Source: Micromonospora_G sp040676775 (GTDB lineage Bacteria; Actinomycetota; Actinomycetes; Mycobacteriales; Micromonosporaceae). Taken from it: a stretch of DNA of 64,000 bases. The stretch's first letter is position 1. Every line of letters begins with the position of its first letter. The position numbers and the translations under genes are program-made. The stretch is from contig NZ_JBFAPP010000008.1 of the NCBI RefSeq assembly GCF_040676775.1, forward strand, positions 1 through 64,000, written 5' to 3'. A model generated the notes under the pieces. It did no database searches and was not told the DNA's origin. It saw only the letters and a program-made list of their open reading frames with translations. Positions 1 to 8,660 of the stretch are shown here, piece by piece.

Positions 1-31
1 CCCAATGTGGGCGCACCGCCCCTCGTGGCGG

Positions 32-116
32 CCCCCCCAAATTTGAACTTGGGCGGGGGGGGGGCGGGGGGGGGGGGGGGGGGGGGGCGGCGGGGCGGGG
101 AGCGGCGGGGCGGGGG
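32..116. repeat. Hairpin followed by poly-G tract
   Basis: CCCAA at 36-40 pairs with TTGGG at 49-53, and flanking C and G runs can extend the stem with one bulged C. Positions 51-116 are almost entirely G, including 22 consecutive G at 66-87. The hairpin lies just past the stop of the minus-strand LtrA gene, so it could be its terminator. The G run could also be a sequencing or assembly-edge artefact. No gene is seen in 1-116. Confidence 0.5.
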
Positions 117-1334
117 TCAGGCTTCGGAGGGTGGGAGTAGGGCGCGGGAGGGGGCGTAGTACAGGTCCAGGACCACGATGAGGGCCAGGAGGGCGGCGAC
201 GAGGAGCGCGAGGGTGACCGGTGACACCAGGGGAACGACCACCGCCAGGCCGGCGAGTACGGGAAATCCGAGCAGTTGGGTCCAGGAAAGCTGTCCGAAC
301 AGGACCTTTTCGAGGAGCGCACGGCCGATCAGGAAAAGTGCCGGACTGCCCAGGATGATTATCGACAGGGCGGTCGGGGTCTCGCTGGTCGGGCGACGTA
401 TCACGAGTTTGTTGGTGAGCGCGATGCCGATGATGGCACCGACCATGATCAGGTGGGCGACTGCGGTTAGCCGACTGAGGCGGAACGGGCGTTCGGCGGT
501 CGCGAAGATCGTGGTCATCAGCGCACCGGCCCGGCAGATGTAGATCCGCCAGGTCAGCGCCACGAGCAGAAAGGCCACGACGAGCGCGACGATATGGCTC
601 ACGTCGTACGTGCTTTGACTGAACTCCTCCCCGACGGCAAAGAGCGACACTCCCAGCGCCAGGATGATGAACTGCCGGTATCGCTCGGTGATCCTCTCTG
701 CGGTGAGTCGCTCGGTCCGGTGCAGCGGCTCGGCCGACCACGGCGCGGGCCAGGTGAGCGCGGCTCCCAGATATTCGATTGCCACCGCGACCACCCAGGA
801 CACCCAACGACCGGTGCCCGTCAGTACGCCGCCGACGATCCACGCCACCGCGGCGACGCCTTCCCACAGAAGGATCCGCCTGCCAGCGTGCTTCTGGGCC
901 GACGGGCGCAGCGCGACCTGGTAGTAGAGCCCGCTGCCGAGATGGATCGTCACGTAGATGACCGCGAAGACCAGGCCGCGCTCGTCGTACGCGTCGCTTG
1001 CGGCGGCAGCCAACAGCAGGCTTCCCGCCATCACCACGAACAGCTGGGCCATGACGACCGGTCGGTCCGGTTTCACCAACTCGCCCAGCCAGACGGTCAT
1101 CACCCAGATGAGGCTGAGCGCCAGCCCCAGAACCACCATCTCACCGGCGCGGCGCCAGGTCAGGTCATTGGCCACGATCCGCATCAGGTGGATCAGCGCG
1201 AAGACGTACACCAGGTCGAAGAAGAGTTCGGGGAGACCCGGACGGTCCGCCATCCCCGCCTGCAGCCGCTCCGCGTGCCGCCTCTTCGCCTCCGGGGTCC
1301 CGGTTCCCGCCTCGGTACCAGCGCCCTCTGTCAT
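117..1334 (-). CDS. Low temperature requirement A (LtrA) family membrane protein
   Basis: This 405-residue polytopic inner-membrane protein carries the LtrA hallmark ELFFDLVYVFAL near residue 38, preceded by a basic cytosolic N-terminus. Further hydrophobic segments run to the C-terminus, and the motif TERYRQFIILALGVSLFAVG lies in the middle. LtrA proteins are named for a Listeria cold-growth phenotype, but their biochemical activity is not established. It is divergent from a second LtrA-family gene starting about 120 bp away, so the two probably share a promoter region. The assigned start fits the family length. Family membership is firm; function is not known. Confidence 0.85.
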   Translation of the reverse strand: MTEGAGTEAGTGTPEAKRRHAERLQAGMADRPGLPELFFDLVYVFALIHLMRIVANDLTWRRAGEMVVLGLALSLIWVMTVWLGELVKPDRPVVMAQLFVVMAGSLLLAAAASDAYDERGLVFAVIYVTIHLGSGLYYQVALRPSAQKHAGRRILLWEGVAAVAWIVGGVLTGTGRWVSWVVAVAIEYLGAALTWPAPWSAEPLHRTERLTAERITERYRQFIILALGVSLFAVGEEFSQSTYDVSHIVALVVAFLLVALTWRIYICRAGALMTTIFATAERPFRLSRLTAVAHLIMVGAIIGIALTNKLVIRRPTSETPTALSIIILGSPALFLIGRALLEKVLFGQLSWTQLLGFPVLAGLAVVVPLVSPVTLALLVAALLALIVVLDLYYAPSRALLPPSEA

Positions 1335-1451
1335 CGATCACCCATCTTGGCCTTCAAATCCACCCAAGACAATCATTATATGACAGACTTGGACAACACC
1401 CGGTGCAGCGGACAGTCCCATTCAGTCCACGGGAGCCACGGCGGAGGGATC
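1335..1451. promoter_or_regulatory. Divergent promoter region of two LtrA genes
   Basis: This 117-bp stretch between two head-to-head LtrA-family genes must carry both promoters. It is visibly more AT-rich than its surroundings around 1360-1382 (CAATCATTATATGAC). An in-frame ATG at 1380 could be a leaderless start for the plus-strand gene, but no ribosome-binding site precedes it. Confidence 0.5.
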
Positions 1452-2630
1452 GTGACGGCCGCCGAATTACCCCGGATACTGCGCAGCCGGCAGGAGCCCC
1501 TGTACCCCACCTTCCTGGAACTCTTCTTCGATCTGGTCTACATCTTCATGCTCGCCCGGCTCGCAGACTCACTGACCGACGACGTCTCCGTACGCGGCAC
1601 GGCAGAGACCGCGGTGCTGCTGTTCGCCGCCTGGTGGGTGTGGGTGCTGACCGCATGGCTCACCGACGTGTTCAACCCACGGCGACCCCGAATCCAGGCC
1701 GTGGTCATCGTGGCCATGTTCGGCACACTCGTCATGGCGGTCGCGGCTCCGAGAGCATTCGAGCTCTACCCGGCGGCCTTCGTCGCGGCGTACTACGGCA
1801 TCCATGTCGCCCGGGAAGCCGTCCTCATCCCCGGCTCCCGCTCGAATCGCGAAATCCAGGCAAGGAGCGTCCGGGTCTCCTTCTGGTTCCTGATATCCGC
1901 CCCGCTGTGGGTCGGAGGCGTGTTCATCGGGAACACGGCCCGACTGGTGCTCTGGGCAATCGCCGTCGTCGTGGACTTCGGTTCGGCCCGGATGGGGTGG
2001 CCCACGCCGAGATTCGGCCGCACTCGAATGGGGACCGGGCCGATCTTCGCCGCCAGCCATCTCACCGAGCGGCACCGGCAGATCCTCATCGTCGCACTCG
2101 GCGAGTTGGTCCTGACGATCGGACTCGGACTCGTCGGCAGTGACTTCACGGCGAATCGGCTGGCCAGTTGCGCGGTGGCGTTTGCCATCGCGGTGCTCCT
2201 CTTCCAGCTCTACTTCTACCAGAACCAGCGCCTGGTAACCCACGGCCGGGTTGTCGAGCGACTCAAGCCCGGCACCTCGACGTCGTACACCTATCTGGTG
2301 ATGGTCGCCGGCGTCGTGGTGACCTCGGCCAGCGCCTCGCTGGTCATGCGCCGTCCGACCGGCGACACGCCGCTGGCCTGGGCGATCGCCATCCTCGGCG
2401 GCCCCGCACTGTTCCTCCTCGGCACCTGCCTGTTCGACCACCTGATGGCCGGCCGGATCGCCTGGACTCACGTGGTCGCGATACTCGCCCTGATCGCTCT
2501 CGCCCCGACGACGCCGCTGCTGCCACCGCTCGGAATCATGATCGCGGCGAGCCTGGTCCTGCTGATCGCCCTCGTTGTCGAACTGACCCTCGTCCGGCCA
2601 CAGCCGGCACCCGCTGCACAGCACGGTTAG
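1452..2630 (+). CDS. LtrA family membrane protein, second copy
   Basis: This 392-residue multi-spanning membrane protein has the signature FLELFFDLVYIFMLARL near its N-terminus and the internal motif TERHRQILIVALGELVLTIG. It is a clear paralogue of the divergent gene upstream. GTG at 1452 is preferred because GGAGGG at 1443-1448 precedes it and the resulting length matches the sibling. ATG at 1380 (24 residues more) is the alternative and would imply a leaderless mRNA. Codon 6 is TTA (1467-1469), a very rare leucine codon in DNA of this composition that in streptomycetes ties expression to the bldA tRNA. Its molecular role is unknown. Confidence 0.82.
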   Translation: MTAAELPRILRSRQEPLYPTFLELFFDLVYIFMLARLADSLTDDVSVRGTAETAVLLFAAWWVWVLTAWLTDVFNPRRPRIQAVVIVAMFGTLVMAVAAPRAFELYPAAFVAAYYGIHVAREAVLIPGSRSNREIQARSVRVSFWFLISAPLWVGGVFIGNTARLVLWAIAVVVDFGSARMGWPTPRFGRTRMGTGPIFAASHLTERHRQILIVALGELVLTIGLGLVGSDFTANRLASCAVAFAIAVLLFQLYFYQNQRLVTHGRVVERLKPGTSTSYTYLVMVAGVVVTSASASLVMRRPTGDTPLAWAIAILGGPALFLLGTCLFDHLMAGRIAWTHVVAILALIALAPTTPLLPPLGIMIAASLVLLIALVVELTLVRPQPAPAAQHG

Positions 2631-2676
2631 GTTCCTGGCTCAACCCGCTCTGCGCCCCCGCGACCCGATACCGGGT

Positions 2677-2693
2677 CTCCACCTTTGGTGGAG
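2677..2693. terminator. Weak hairpin after LtrA gene
   Basis: CTCCACC at 2677-2683 and GGTGGAG at 2687-2693 form a 7-bp stem with a 3-base loop about 50 bp past the stop of the LtrA gene. It could be a weak terminator. The rest of 2631-2900 shows no convincing gene. Confidence 0.3.
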
Positions 2694-2904
2694 GCCGCTG
2701 CTCCTGATCTCTTTCCAGCGCCGGCCCGGTGCCGGCTCGCAGGCGGAAGGCACGGCCGCCGCCGGTCGACATTCTCAAACGCATGACCCTGACCCCTTCT
2801 GGTACGAGCACCGCCGGACCCGGTGTCGCAGCGCCGGAGAACACCAGCGGGTCGCGACCACGAGTTGCCGCCCTCGACCCGGGCAACGGGGGCCGCTCAC
2901 TATC

Positions 2905-3112
2905 GAGGGGCGCTCTGCGACGCCAGGAACCCGGCCCAGCAGTTCACGATCATCCCCAACGGCAAGGGCTCGTACGGGATCAGCAACAACTCGGCGTACC
3001 TGCAACACTCGCCGACCAACGGTCTGATCTTCGAGGAGTTGGGCGACGCCCGCTGCGCAGCACGTTCCGGTTCGTCGACAACGGTCCCGCCCGCCGTCCG
3101 GCCGGTGGCTGA
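2905..3112 (+). pseudogene. Decayed fragment, possibly a carbohydrate-binding (beta-trefoil-like) module
   Basis: One frame reads NPAQQFTIIPNGKGSYGISN then SAYLQHSPTNGLIFEELGDA, which looks like real secreted-protein sequence rather than a GC-rich shadow. At about 3045-3055 the plausible continuation STFRFVDNG lies in another frame, which ends at 3112. No sensible start or signal peptide precedes it. The simplest reading is the 3' remnant of a gene with an upstream deletion and one frameshift. The NPAQQF and internal repeat style recall ricin-type or other beta-trefoil modules, but this assignment is a guess. Confidence 0.4.
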
Positions 3113-3127
3113 CTTCGCATGATTTGC

Positions 3128-3171
3128 TCGAAGGTCGGGAAGCGGCGAACCAAGCGCTTCCCGACCTTCGA
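3128..3171. terminator. Perfect 17-bp inverted repeat
   Basis: Left arm TCGAAGGTCGGGAAGCG at 3128-3144 is the exact reverse complement of 3155-3171, with a 10-base loop. It lies 16 bp past the last stop of the decayed fragment and about 70 bp upstream of the next gene. It is probably the intact terminator of the lost gene. Confidence 0.65.
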
Positions 3172-3241
3172 GGTCTCCGCACCGGTCTACTCGGACCTAT
3201 CCTCGATCGGGACAGCGACGGGATGATCCGGGGAGCCGCAG

Positions 3242-3592
3242 ATGCCCGACTGGCTCATGGCTCTGGCGGGCTGGACGTTCCTGGTGATCGGAGGGCTCGG
3301 CCTGTGGCGCGGTGTGACGCTGCTGGTTGGCGGTGACACGAAGGCCCGTGATTCCACCGGCACTGACGCCCGGCTGGTGCTGGTCGAGGGCGGCGGTCAG
3401 TTTTTGCTCGGTGCCGCGCTGCTGCTCGGAGGCGGCTGGGTGCATCTGATGTGGCCGGCGATCCTCCTGATGGCCATTGCCTCTGTGCAGTGGATCAGCG
3501 GCTGGCGACGCCGCCCGTCTCCCTCCGCCTCCGACACCGAGCACGCCGACACCGAGCACGCCGACACCGAGCACGCCGACAGTCGACAATGA
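3242..3592 (+). CDS. Small membrane protein with DTEHA tail repeats
   Basis: The 116-residue product has hydrophobic segments at about residues 4-28 and 45-80 and a basic stretch (WRRRPS). Its polar tail is three exact DTEHA pentapeptides encoded by three identical 15-bp units (3533-3577). A GGGGAG box about 7 bases upstream supports the ATG at 3242. It converges on the AAA ATPase gene, with only 7 bp between the two stops. I do not recognise the family. The histidine/acid repeats could bind metal, but that is speculation. Confidence 0.65.
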   Translation: MPDWLMALAGWTFLVIGGLGLWRGVTLLVGGDTKARDSTGTDARLVLVEGGGQFLLGAALLLGGGWVHLMWPAILLMAIASVQWISGWRRRPSPSASDTEHADTEHADTEHADSRQ

Positions 3593-3599
3593 AACGGAA

Positions 3600-6500
3600 C
3601 TAGTCGGAGCGACCGGCTCGTTCGATCGCGGACTCGACGGCTGCGATCCGATCGGCCAACAAGCCGAGGGCGCCGACCGCACGGCCGATCGCGTCGTCCG
3701 AGTCGCCGCCGAGCGCCCGTTCCCGCAGGTAGCCCGCCTTCACCTCGGCCCAGCGGCGGGCCTGCTCGTCGGACAGCCGGCCGCGTAGCTCGGCCAGCTT
3801 GAGCAGGTTCGCCTCCGCGCCGGCCGCCAGGGTCTGCGCCTCACCGAGGTAGTGGTCGTCGATGACCCGTTCCAACTCCTCGTCGTTCATCACCGGCACG
3901 ACCCGCTCGGTCAGCTTGTTCATGTTCCGGTACGAGCCCTGGAGCAGGAACGGCGGTTCCGTACGGGACGCGTCCGCCTGTGCCGCCGAGGTGATGTACG
4001 CCCGGTTGTTCGCCAGCACCACCTCCTGCACCCGGAGCAGTTTGCGCAGTACCGACAGGATCTGGTCCAGCTCGACCGCCGCGTACGGGTGGGTGAGCTG
4101 GTCGGCGCGTACCGTCTCGTCACCCCGGGCCAGCCGGACCAGGAGTTGCAGGTCGCCACGGTCCCGGCCGGCGAGCGGTGCCAGCACCGGATTCGAGGTG
4201 ACCGCGTTCTCCAGGTAGCTGAGCGCGAACACCTCCTCCCGACCGGAGAGCACGTCACCGAGGTTCCACACGTCCGCCCGGTTCGCCAGCATGTCCGGCA
4301 CCCGGAACCGCCGCCCCGACTCGGTGTACGGGTTGCCGGCCATGCAGACCGCGAACCGCTTGCCGCGCAGGTCGTAGCTGCGCGTACGGCCGTCCCAGAC
4401 GCCCTCCATCCGGCGCTGGCCGTCGCAGAGCGAGATGAACTTCTGCAACAACTCCGGTGAGGTGTGCTGGATGTCGTCCAGGTAGAGCAGCACGTTGTTG
4501 CCCAACTCCAACGCGAACGAGATCTTCTCCACCTCCTGCCGGGCGGTGGCGTTCGGTGCCTCGGCCGGGTCGACCGAGGTCACCGCCGAACCGAGAGCCG
4601 GCCCGTTCACCTTGACGAAGACCAGGCCGAGCCGGCTGGCGACGTACTCCATCAGGGTTGTCTTGCCGTAACCCGGTGGGGAGATGAGCAGCAGCAGGCC
4701 CATCTGGTCGACCCGTTTGCCGTCACCGGTCGCGCCAATCTGGCGGGCCAGGTTGTCCCCGATCAGTGGCAGGTAGACCTCATCCAGCAGGCGGTTGCGG
4801 ACGAACGAGCTGAGCACCTTCGGCTGGTGCTCGGACAACCGGAGCCGGCTCCGCTCGCTCGCCACCAGCTCGTTGCGCCGCCGCTGGTACGCCCGGTACG
4901 CCGGAACCCGTACGGTCCGGAACTCCCGCGTACGGGCCAGCAGCTCGTCGATCCGCAGCGACAGCCGGGCGTCGACTATCCGGGGATGGGTGGCGAGCAG
5001 CCCGGTCACCTCGGCGGTCAGGGTGGCCGCCGACTCGTGCCGAGGCAGAGCGGTCCCGCAGAGTTCGATCGCCACCGCCTCCGCCAGGTCGTACGCGTCC
5101 AGCGGTTGCCCGGTGGACGCCGACTCGTCCGCCGTACGCAGGAACGACTCCAGCCACGCCTCCACCAGTTGGTGCCGGGCGGCCAGGTCGTCGCCGAGGG
5201 CGCGCAGGTCCTCGTCGTACTCCTGGACCGACTTGGAGGCGGGGCCACCGAGGGTGCGCCGGAACCGGTCGAGCAGCGCACGGGCACCGGAACCGGTGAC
5301 GAAGCCGAACGGCGCCCGGGACAGCTCCTCGAACAGGTACTCGGCGGCGAGCGGGGCGACCGCCGCCTGGTCCGGCAGCCCGGTCTCGTGCAGGAACCGC
5401 GCCGCCGCACCGGAGAGTTCCGTGCACAGTTCGGCGATCGCGGCCGAGGCGCCGAACGTCGTACGCGCCCTGGCCAGCGAACCGGCACGGGTGGACCAGC
5501 CGGTACGGGTCGGCTCGTCCACTCCGAAGGTCCAGAACAGTTGCGCGGCGGCACGGGCTTCCGGCGGGAAGCGCAGCAGACCGGCGCCGTCGTACAGGCG
5601 CAGCAGCGGTTCCAGGATCGCCGCCGCGTCGTGGTCGTGGATGCCGCGTTCGTAACCCTCGTCGTAACGGCCCTCGGCGACCCGGCGTACCAGCTCCACC
5701 AGCGCCGGCTGGCTCACCGCCGCCTCGTGCAACGCCTCCATGGTCAACTCGCCGGCACCCGCCCCGGCGTCGGCGAGGATCGAGGTGGCCAGGTGTTCCG
5801 CCCGGCTCACCTCCGGTGACTCGGAGACCAGGAGTTGTTCCCAGAACGGTCGGGTCTGCTGGAACGTCTCGTCCCGGATCGGTGCCCGGTAGTCGGTGCC
5901 GGTGACCGCGACCGCCAGTTCGCCGTCGTGCGGCACCAGCGTGACGTCGACCTCCTGGGTGTTCACGGAGAAGCTGTGCCGGCCCAGCCGGATCGTGGCA
6001 CCGCCGTCGAGGTACAGGTCCTGCTGGTCACGCAGCGCCCGTCCGGCCTCCTGCCGGGCGGCCTTGATCCGCCCGGCCAGCTCCTCGGCCCGGACCGGGT
6101 CGCCCAGCGTACGCAGCTCGTCGGCGACCCCGCGCAGCTTCGCCACCATCGGATCGGACGAGAAGTACGTGTTGATCTCGTCGATCGAGCGCAGCCCGGT
6201 GAGCCTGCGGTGCACGCTGACCAGGATCCGTTCGGCCGAGCCGACCAGCCGGTCGGAGCGGCGGGCCCGCTCGTCCAGCAGGGCCTGCTTACGGGCGGAG
6301 AACGCCTCGTAGATGTCGGCCCGACGGGTGGTCAGCTCGGTGAGGAAGTCGTCGAACTCGCCGAACCGGGACTCCAGGTTCTCCACCTGGAGCAGCAGCC
6401 GGCCGAGCTGCTCGTCACACCGCTCGGCGGTGTCGGCCACCGCCAGCGCACCGGTCACCGCCTGCCCGAGCAGGGCGAACTCGGCCGCGAAACCGGCCCG

Positions 6501-8660
6501 CCCCTCGGCGGTCAGCAGTTGCGCGCGGCGGCCGTCGAGGGTGGCCCGAGCCCGGTTGACCGCGCCGAGCACCTCACCGATGCGGGCCAGGATCCCGGTC
6601 CGTACGGTCGCGTCGGCGATCTCCAGGGAGCCGACCACCTCGGTCACCACCTGAAGACCCTCGGCCTGCTCGGCGAGCCGGTCGCGCAGTGGGGCGGACT
6701 CGGCCACCGTCCCGATCGCGGCGGCGGTGGTACGCAGCCGCTCCACCTCGGCCTGGTAGTCGCCGAACGCGTCGTCACGTTCGAGGAAGGCGACCACCCG
6801 CTGCCCGGTGGAGGTGAGTTCGGAGTCGAGTTCGCCGCTCAGCTCGTCGATCCGTGCCAGGTCGACGTACCGCAGGTCGCGCAGGGTCACGAGTTGTCCC
6901 TGCGCCTGGCGCAGGCCGGCGAGCTGGCGTACCCACTCGTCGGCGGTGCGCGGAGCTTCGGCGCGTACCTGCCGGACCAGGGTCGCGGTCCGGGCGGCGG
7001 CCTCGTCCAGGGTCGCGGCGGCGTGCGCGGTGAGCGACTGGACCTTCTCGAACTCGTCCAGCACCTGCTTGCCGGTGGCCCGTACCTCACTCAGCGGGGC
7101 CCGCAGGTCACCGAGGTCGGCCTCACCGAGCCAGTGGTAGTGGTCGAAAATCCGGGCGCAGGCGGTGATCAGCGCCTCGAACACCCCGAGGGTCGGCGTC
7201 ATCTCGTCGACCATCCGGGCCACCGACAGGCAGTCCGAGATTCCGCGTACGAGGTCAGCGTTGCCGACCCGCTCCAGCGGGCCGGTGCCGACTGGTTGCC
7301 CGGCGGCGTAGCTGTCGGACAGGTACGGGGTCTGCCACACCTGCATCGGGTGTACCCGCGTCGGTTCGTCGGAGGTGGCCCGGAAGACCACCAGCGTCCC
7401 GTCGTCGAACAGCGAGTAACCGTGACACGGAACCGGCGTGGCGACCTCCTTTCGGATCACGTTGTACGGCAGCAGCAGCGTCCGACCGGCGCTGCGGTTG
7501 TGGAAGACGTAGAGCACGTCCTCGCCGTTGGTCGACCGGATGGTCCGCTCGAACTCCAGCCCCTCGGTGTCGGTGTCGAAGGTCCGGCTGACTCCGGTGG
7601 CCAGGTAGTAGCCGCCGGGGAAGATGATGCCGTGGTCCTCGGGCAGCCGCTGGCAGGCCTGTCCGATGCCGTCGAGCCGGACCACCTCCTTGGTCCTGGT
7701 GTTGAAGACCAGGTGCCGCCACCGCGTCTCCTTGTACGGCCGCATCCGCAGCAGGATCAGCGGACCGATCCGGGCGTGCTGGATGTCGGCGTCGGCGAGG
7801 CTCTGCAACGGCTCGTCGACGGGTTCCTCGTAGATGCCCTGCCCGGTTTCGGTGTTGTTCTCCACCTTGACCGTGAGCGTGCCGCCGACCGTCTCGACAA
7901 AAACCTCGTCGTCGATGGAGATGTGCGGGTGCCGGCCGAGGATGTGGTCGTCTCGGGTGGTCTCGGTCCACTCGAAGTCGTGCGACGGCGGGAAGACGTG
8001 ATCCCGCTCGCCCCGGTTGTCCAGGTACGTGATGCTGCCGTCGACGTCGACCTGCCAGCGCAGCACCCGGATGTCCTCGGTACGCGGCCCGGTCTGGAAG
8101 ACCGCCAGCAGCCGGCCGTCCAGCCGCCGCAACTGCACCAACCGGGTTTCCCGGTAGTAGCGGTACAGCTCGCCGAAGTCGCGTTCGAACTGCGGGTCGC
8201 GCAGCAGTCCGGCGAGCTGCCCCGGGTCGACGTCGTCGAACCGGAACGCGTCGTCGTCCTCGCTGGTCGGACTGTCGGCAGCGGCCCGGCCACGGGCGAA
8301 GTGGTGCAGCGAGAAGACGTCGTCCACCGTCGTCTCGGGCTTGAGCCCGATGAAGACGTTGTAGCCGAACAGCATCAGGCCGCCGACCGAAACGATGTCC
8401 CGGGGTACGCAGTTGTGCTGGGTCCGGATCCGCTCGGTGCCGATCAGCCGCAGCTCGGTGCCGCCGAAGACCTCCAACCGGCGGCTGTTCAGCCACTCGG
8501 CCCGCCGAGCCAGCTCACCGGCCCGCTCGGCGAGCCGGGCCCGCAACACCTCGTATGTGCCGGCGTCGACAGCACCGCCGGTGGCTGCCTCGGTCGCCGG
8601 GCCCGGCTCGACCGGTTCGACTGTGCTGGTCATGCCGCTGGTGGTCGACGGGTCACTCAC
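3600..8660 (-). CDS. Large AAA ATPase of the 'DNA repair ATPase' family (DUF3686-like)
   Basis: This 1686-residue protein has three parts: an N-terminal beta-rich domain (about 1-450), a long helical and coiled-coil middle (about 500-900), and a C-terminal AAA module. The AAA module has Walker A PPGYGKTT near residue 1327 and Walker B VLLYLDDIQ near 1390, followed by CMAGNPYTESGRRFRVPDML, reminiscent of MoxR/PrkA-type AAA proteins. The start overlaps the end of the SPFH gene by 8 bp, so it is co-transcribed and probably translationally coupled. The family is annotated 'ATPase involved in DNA repair', but direct evidence for repair is thin. The constant pairing with an SPFH/flotillin protein suggests membrane-linked work. 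Family call firm, role inferred. Confidence 0.82.
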   Translation of the reverse strand: MSDPSTTSGMTSTVEPVEPGPATEAATGGAVDAGTYEVLRARLAERAGELARRAEWLNSRRLEVFGGTELRLIGTERIRTQHNCVPRDIVSVGGLMLFGYNVFIGLKPETTVDDVFSLHHFARGRAAADSPTSEDDDAFRFDDVDPGQLAGLLRDPQFERDFGELYRYYRETRLVQLRRLDGRLLAVFQTGPRTEDIRVLRWQVDVDGSITYLDNRGERDHVFPPSHDFEWTETTRDDHILGRHPHISIDDEVFVETVGGTLTVKVENNTETGQGIYEEPVDEPLQSLADADIQHARIGPLILLRMRPYKETRWRHLVFNTRTKEVVRLDGIGQACQRLPEDHGIIFPGGYYLATGVSRTFDTDTEGLEFERTIRSTNGEDVLYVFHNRSAGRTLLLPYNVIRKEVATPVPCHGYSLFDDGTLVVFRATSDEPTRVHPMQVWQTPYLSDSYAAGQPVGTGPLERVGNADLVRGISDCLSVARMVDEMTPTLGVFEALITACARIFDHYHWLGEADLGDLRAPLSEVRATGKQVLDEFEKVQSLTAHAAATLDEAAARTATLVRQVRAEAPRTADEWVRQLAGLRQAQGQLVTLRDLRYVDLARIDELSGELDSELTSTGQRVVAFLERDDAFGDYQAEVERLRTTAAAIGTVAESAPLRDRLAEQAEGLQVVTEVVGSLEIADATVRTGILARIGEVLGAVNRARATLDGRRAQLLTAEGRAGFAAEFALLGQAVTGALAVADTAERCDEQLGRLLLQVENLESRFGEFDDFLTELTTRRADIYEAFSARKQALLDERARRSDRLVGSAERILVSVHRRLTGLRSIDEINTYFSSDPMVAKLRGVADELRTLGDPVRAEELAGRIKAARQEAGRALRDQQDLYLDGGATIRLGRHSFSVNTQEVDVTLVPHDGELAVAVTGTDYRAPIRDETFQQTRPFWEQLLVSESPEVSRAEHLATSILADAGAGAGELTMEALHEAAVSQPALVELVRRVAEGRYDEGYERGIHDHDAAAILEPLLRLYDGAGLLRFPPEARAAAQLFWTFGVDEPTRTGWSTRAGSLARARTTFGASAAIAELCTELSGAAARFLHETGLPDQAAVAPLAAEYLFEELSRAPFGFVTGSGARALLDRFRRTLGGPASKSVQEYDEDLRALGDDLAARHQLVEAWLESFLRTADESASTGQPLDAYDLAEAVAIELCGTALPRHESAATLTAEVTGLLATHPRIVDARLSLRIDELLARTREFRTVRVPAYRAYQRRRNELVASERSRLRLSEHQPKVLSSFVRNRLLDEVYLPLIGDNLARQIGATGDGKRVDQMGLLLLISPPGYGKTTLMEYVASRLGLVFVKVNGPALGSAVTSVDPAEAPNATARQEVEKISFALELGNNVLLYLDDIQHTSPELLQKFISLCDGQRRMEGVWDGRTRSYDLRGKRFAVCMAGNPYTESGRRFRVPDMLANRADVWNLGDVLSGREEVFALSYLENAVTSNPVLAPLAGRDRGDLQLLVRLARGDETVRADQLTHPYAAVELDQILSVLRKLLRVQEVVLANNRAYITSAAQADASRTEPPFLLQGSYRNMNKLTERVVPVMNDEELERVIDDHYLGEAQTLAAGAEANLLKLAELRGRLSDEQARRWAEVKAGYLRERALGGDSDDAIGRAVGALGLLADRIAAVESAIERAGRSD

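Noticed and set aside
3533..3577. CRISPR-like or satellite repeat
   Set aside because: Three adjoining units without spacers that are in frame inside a gene.
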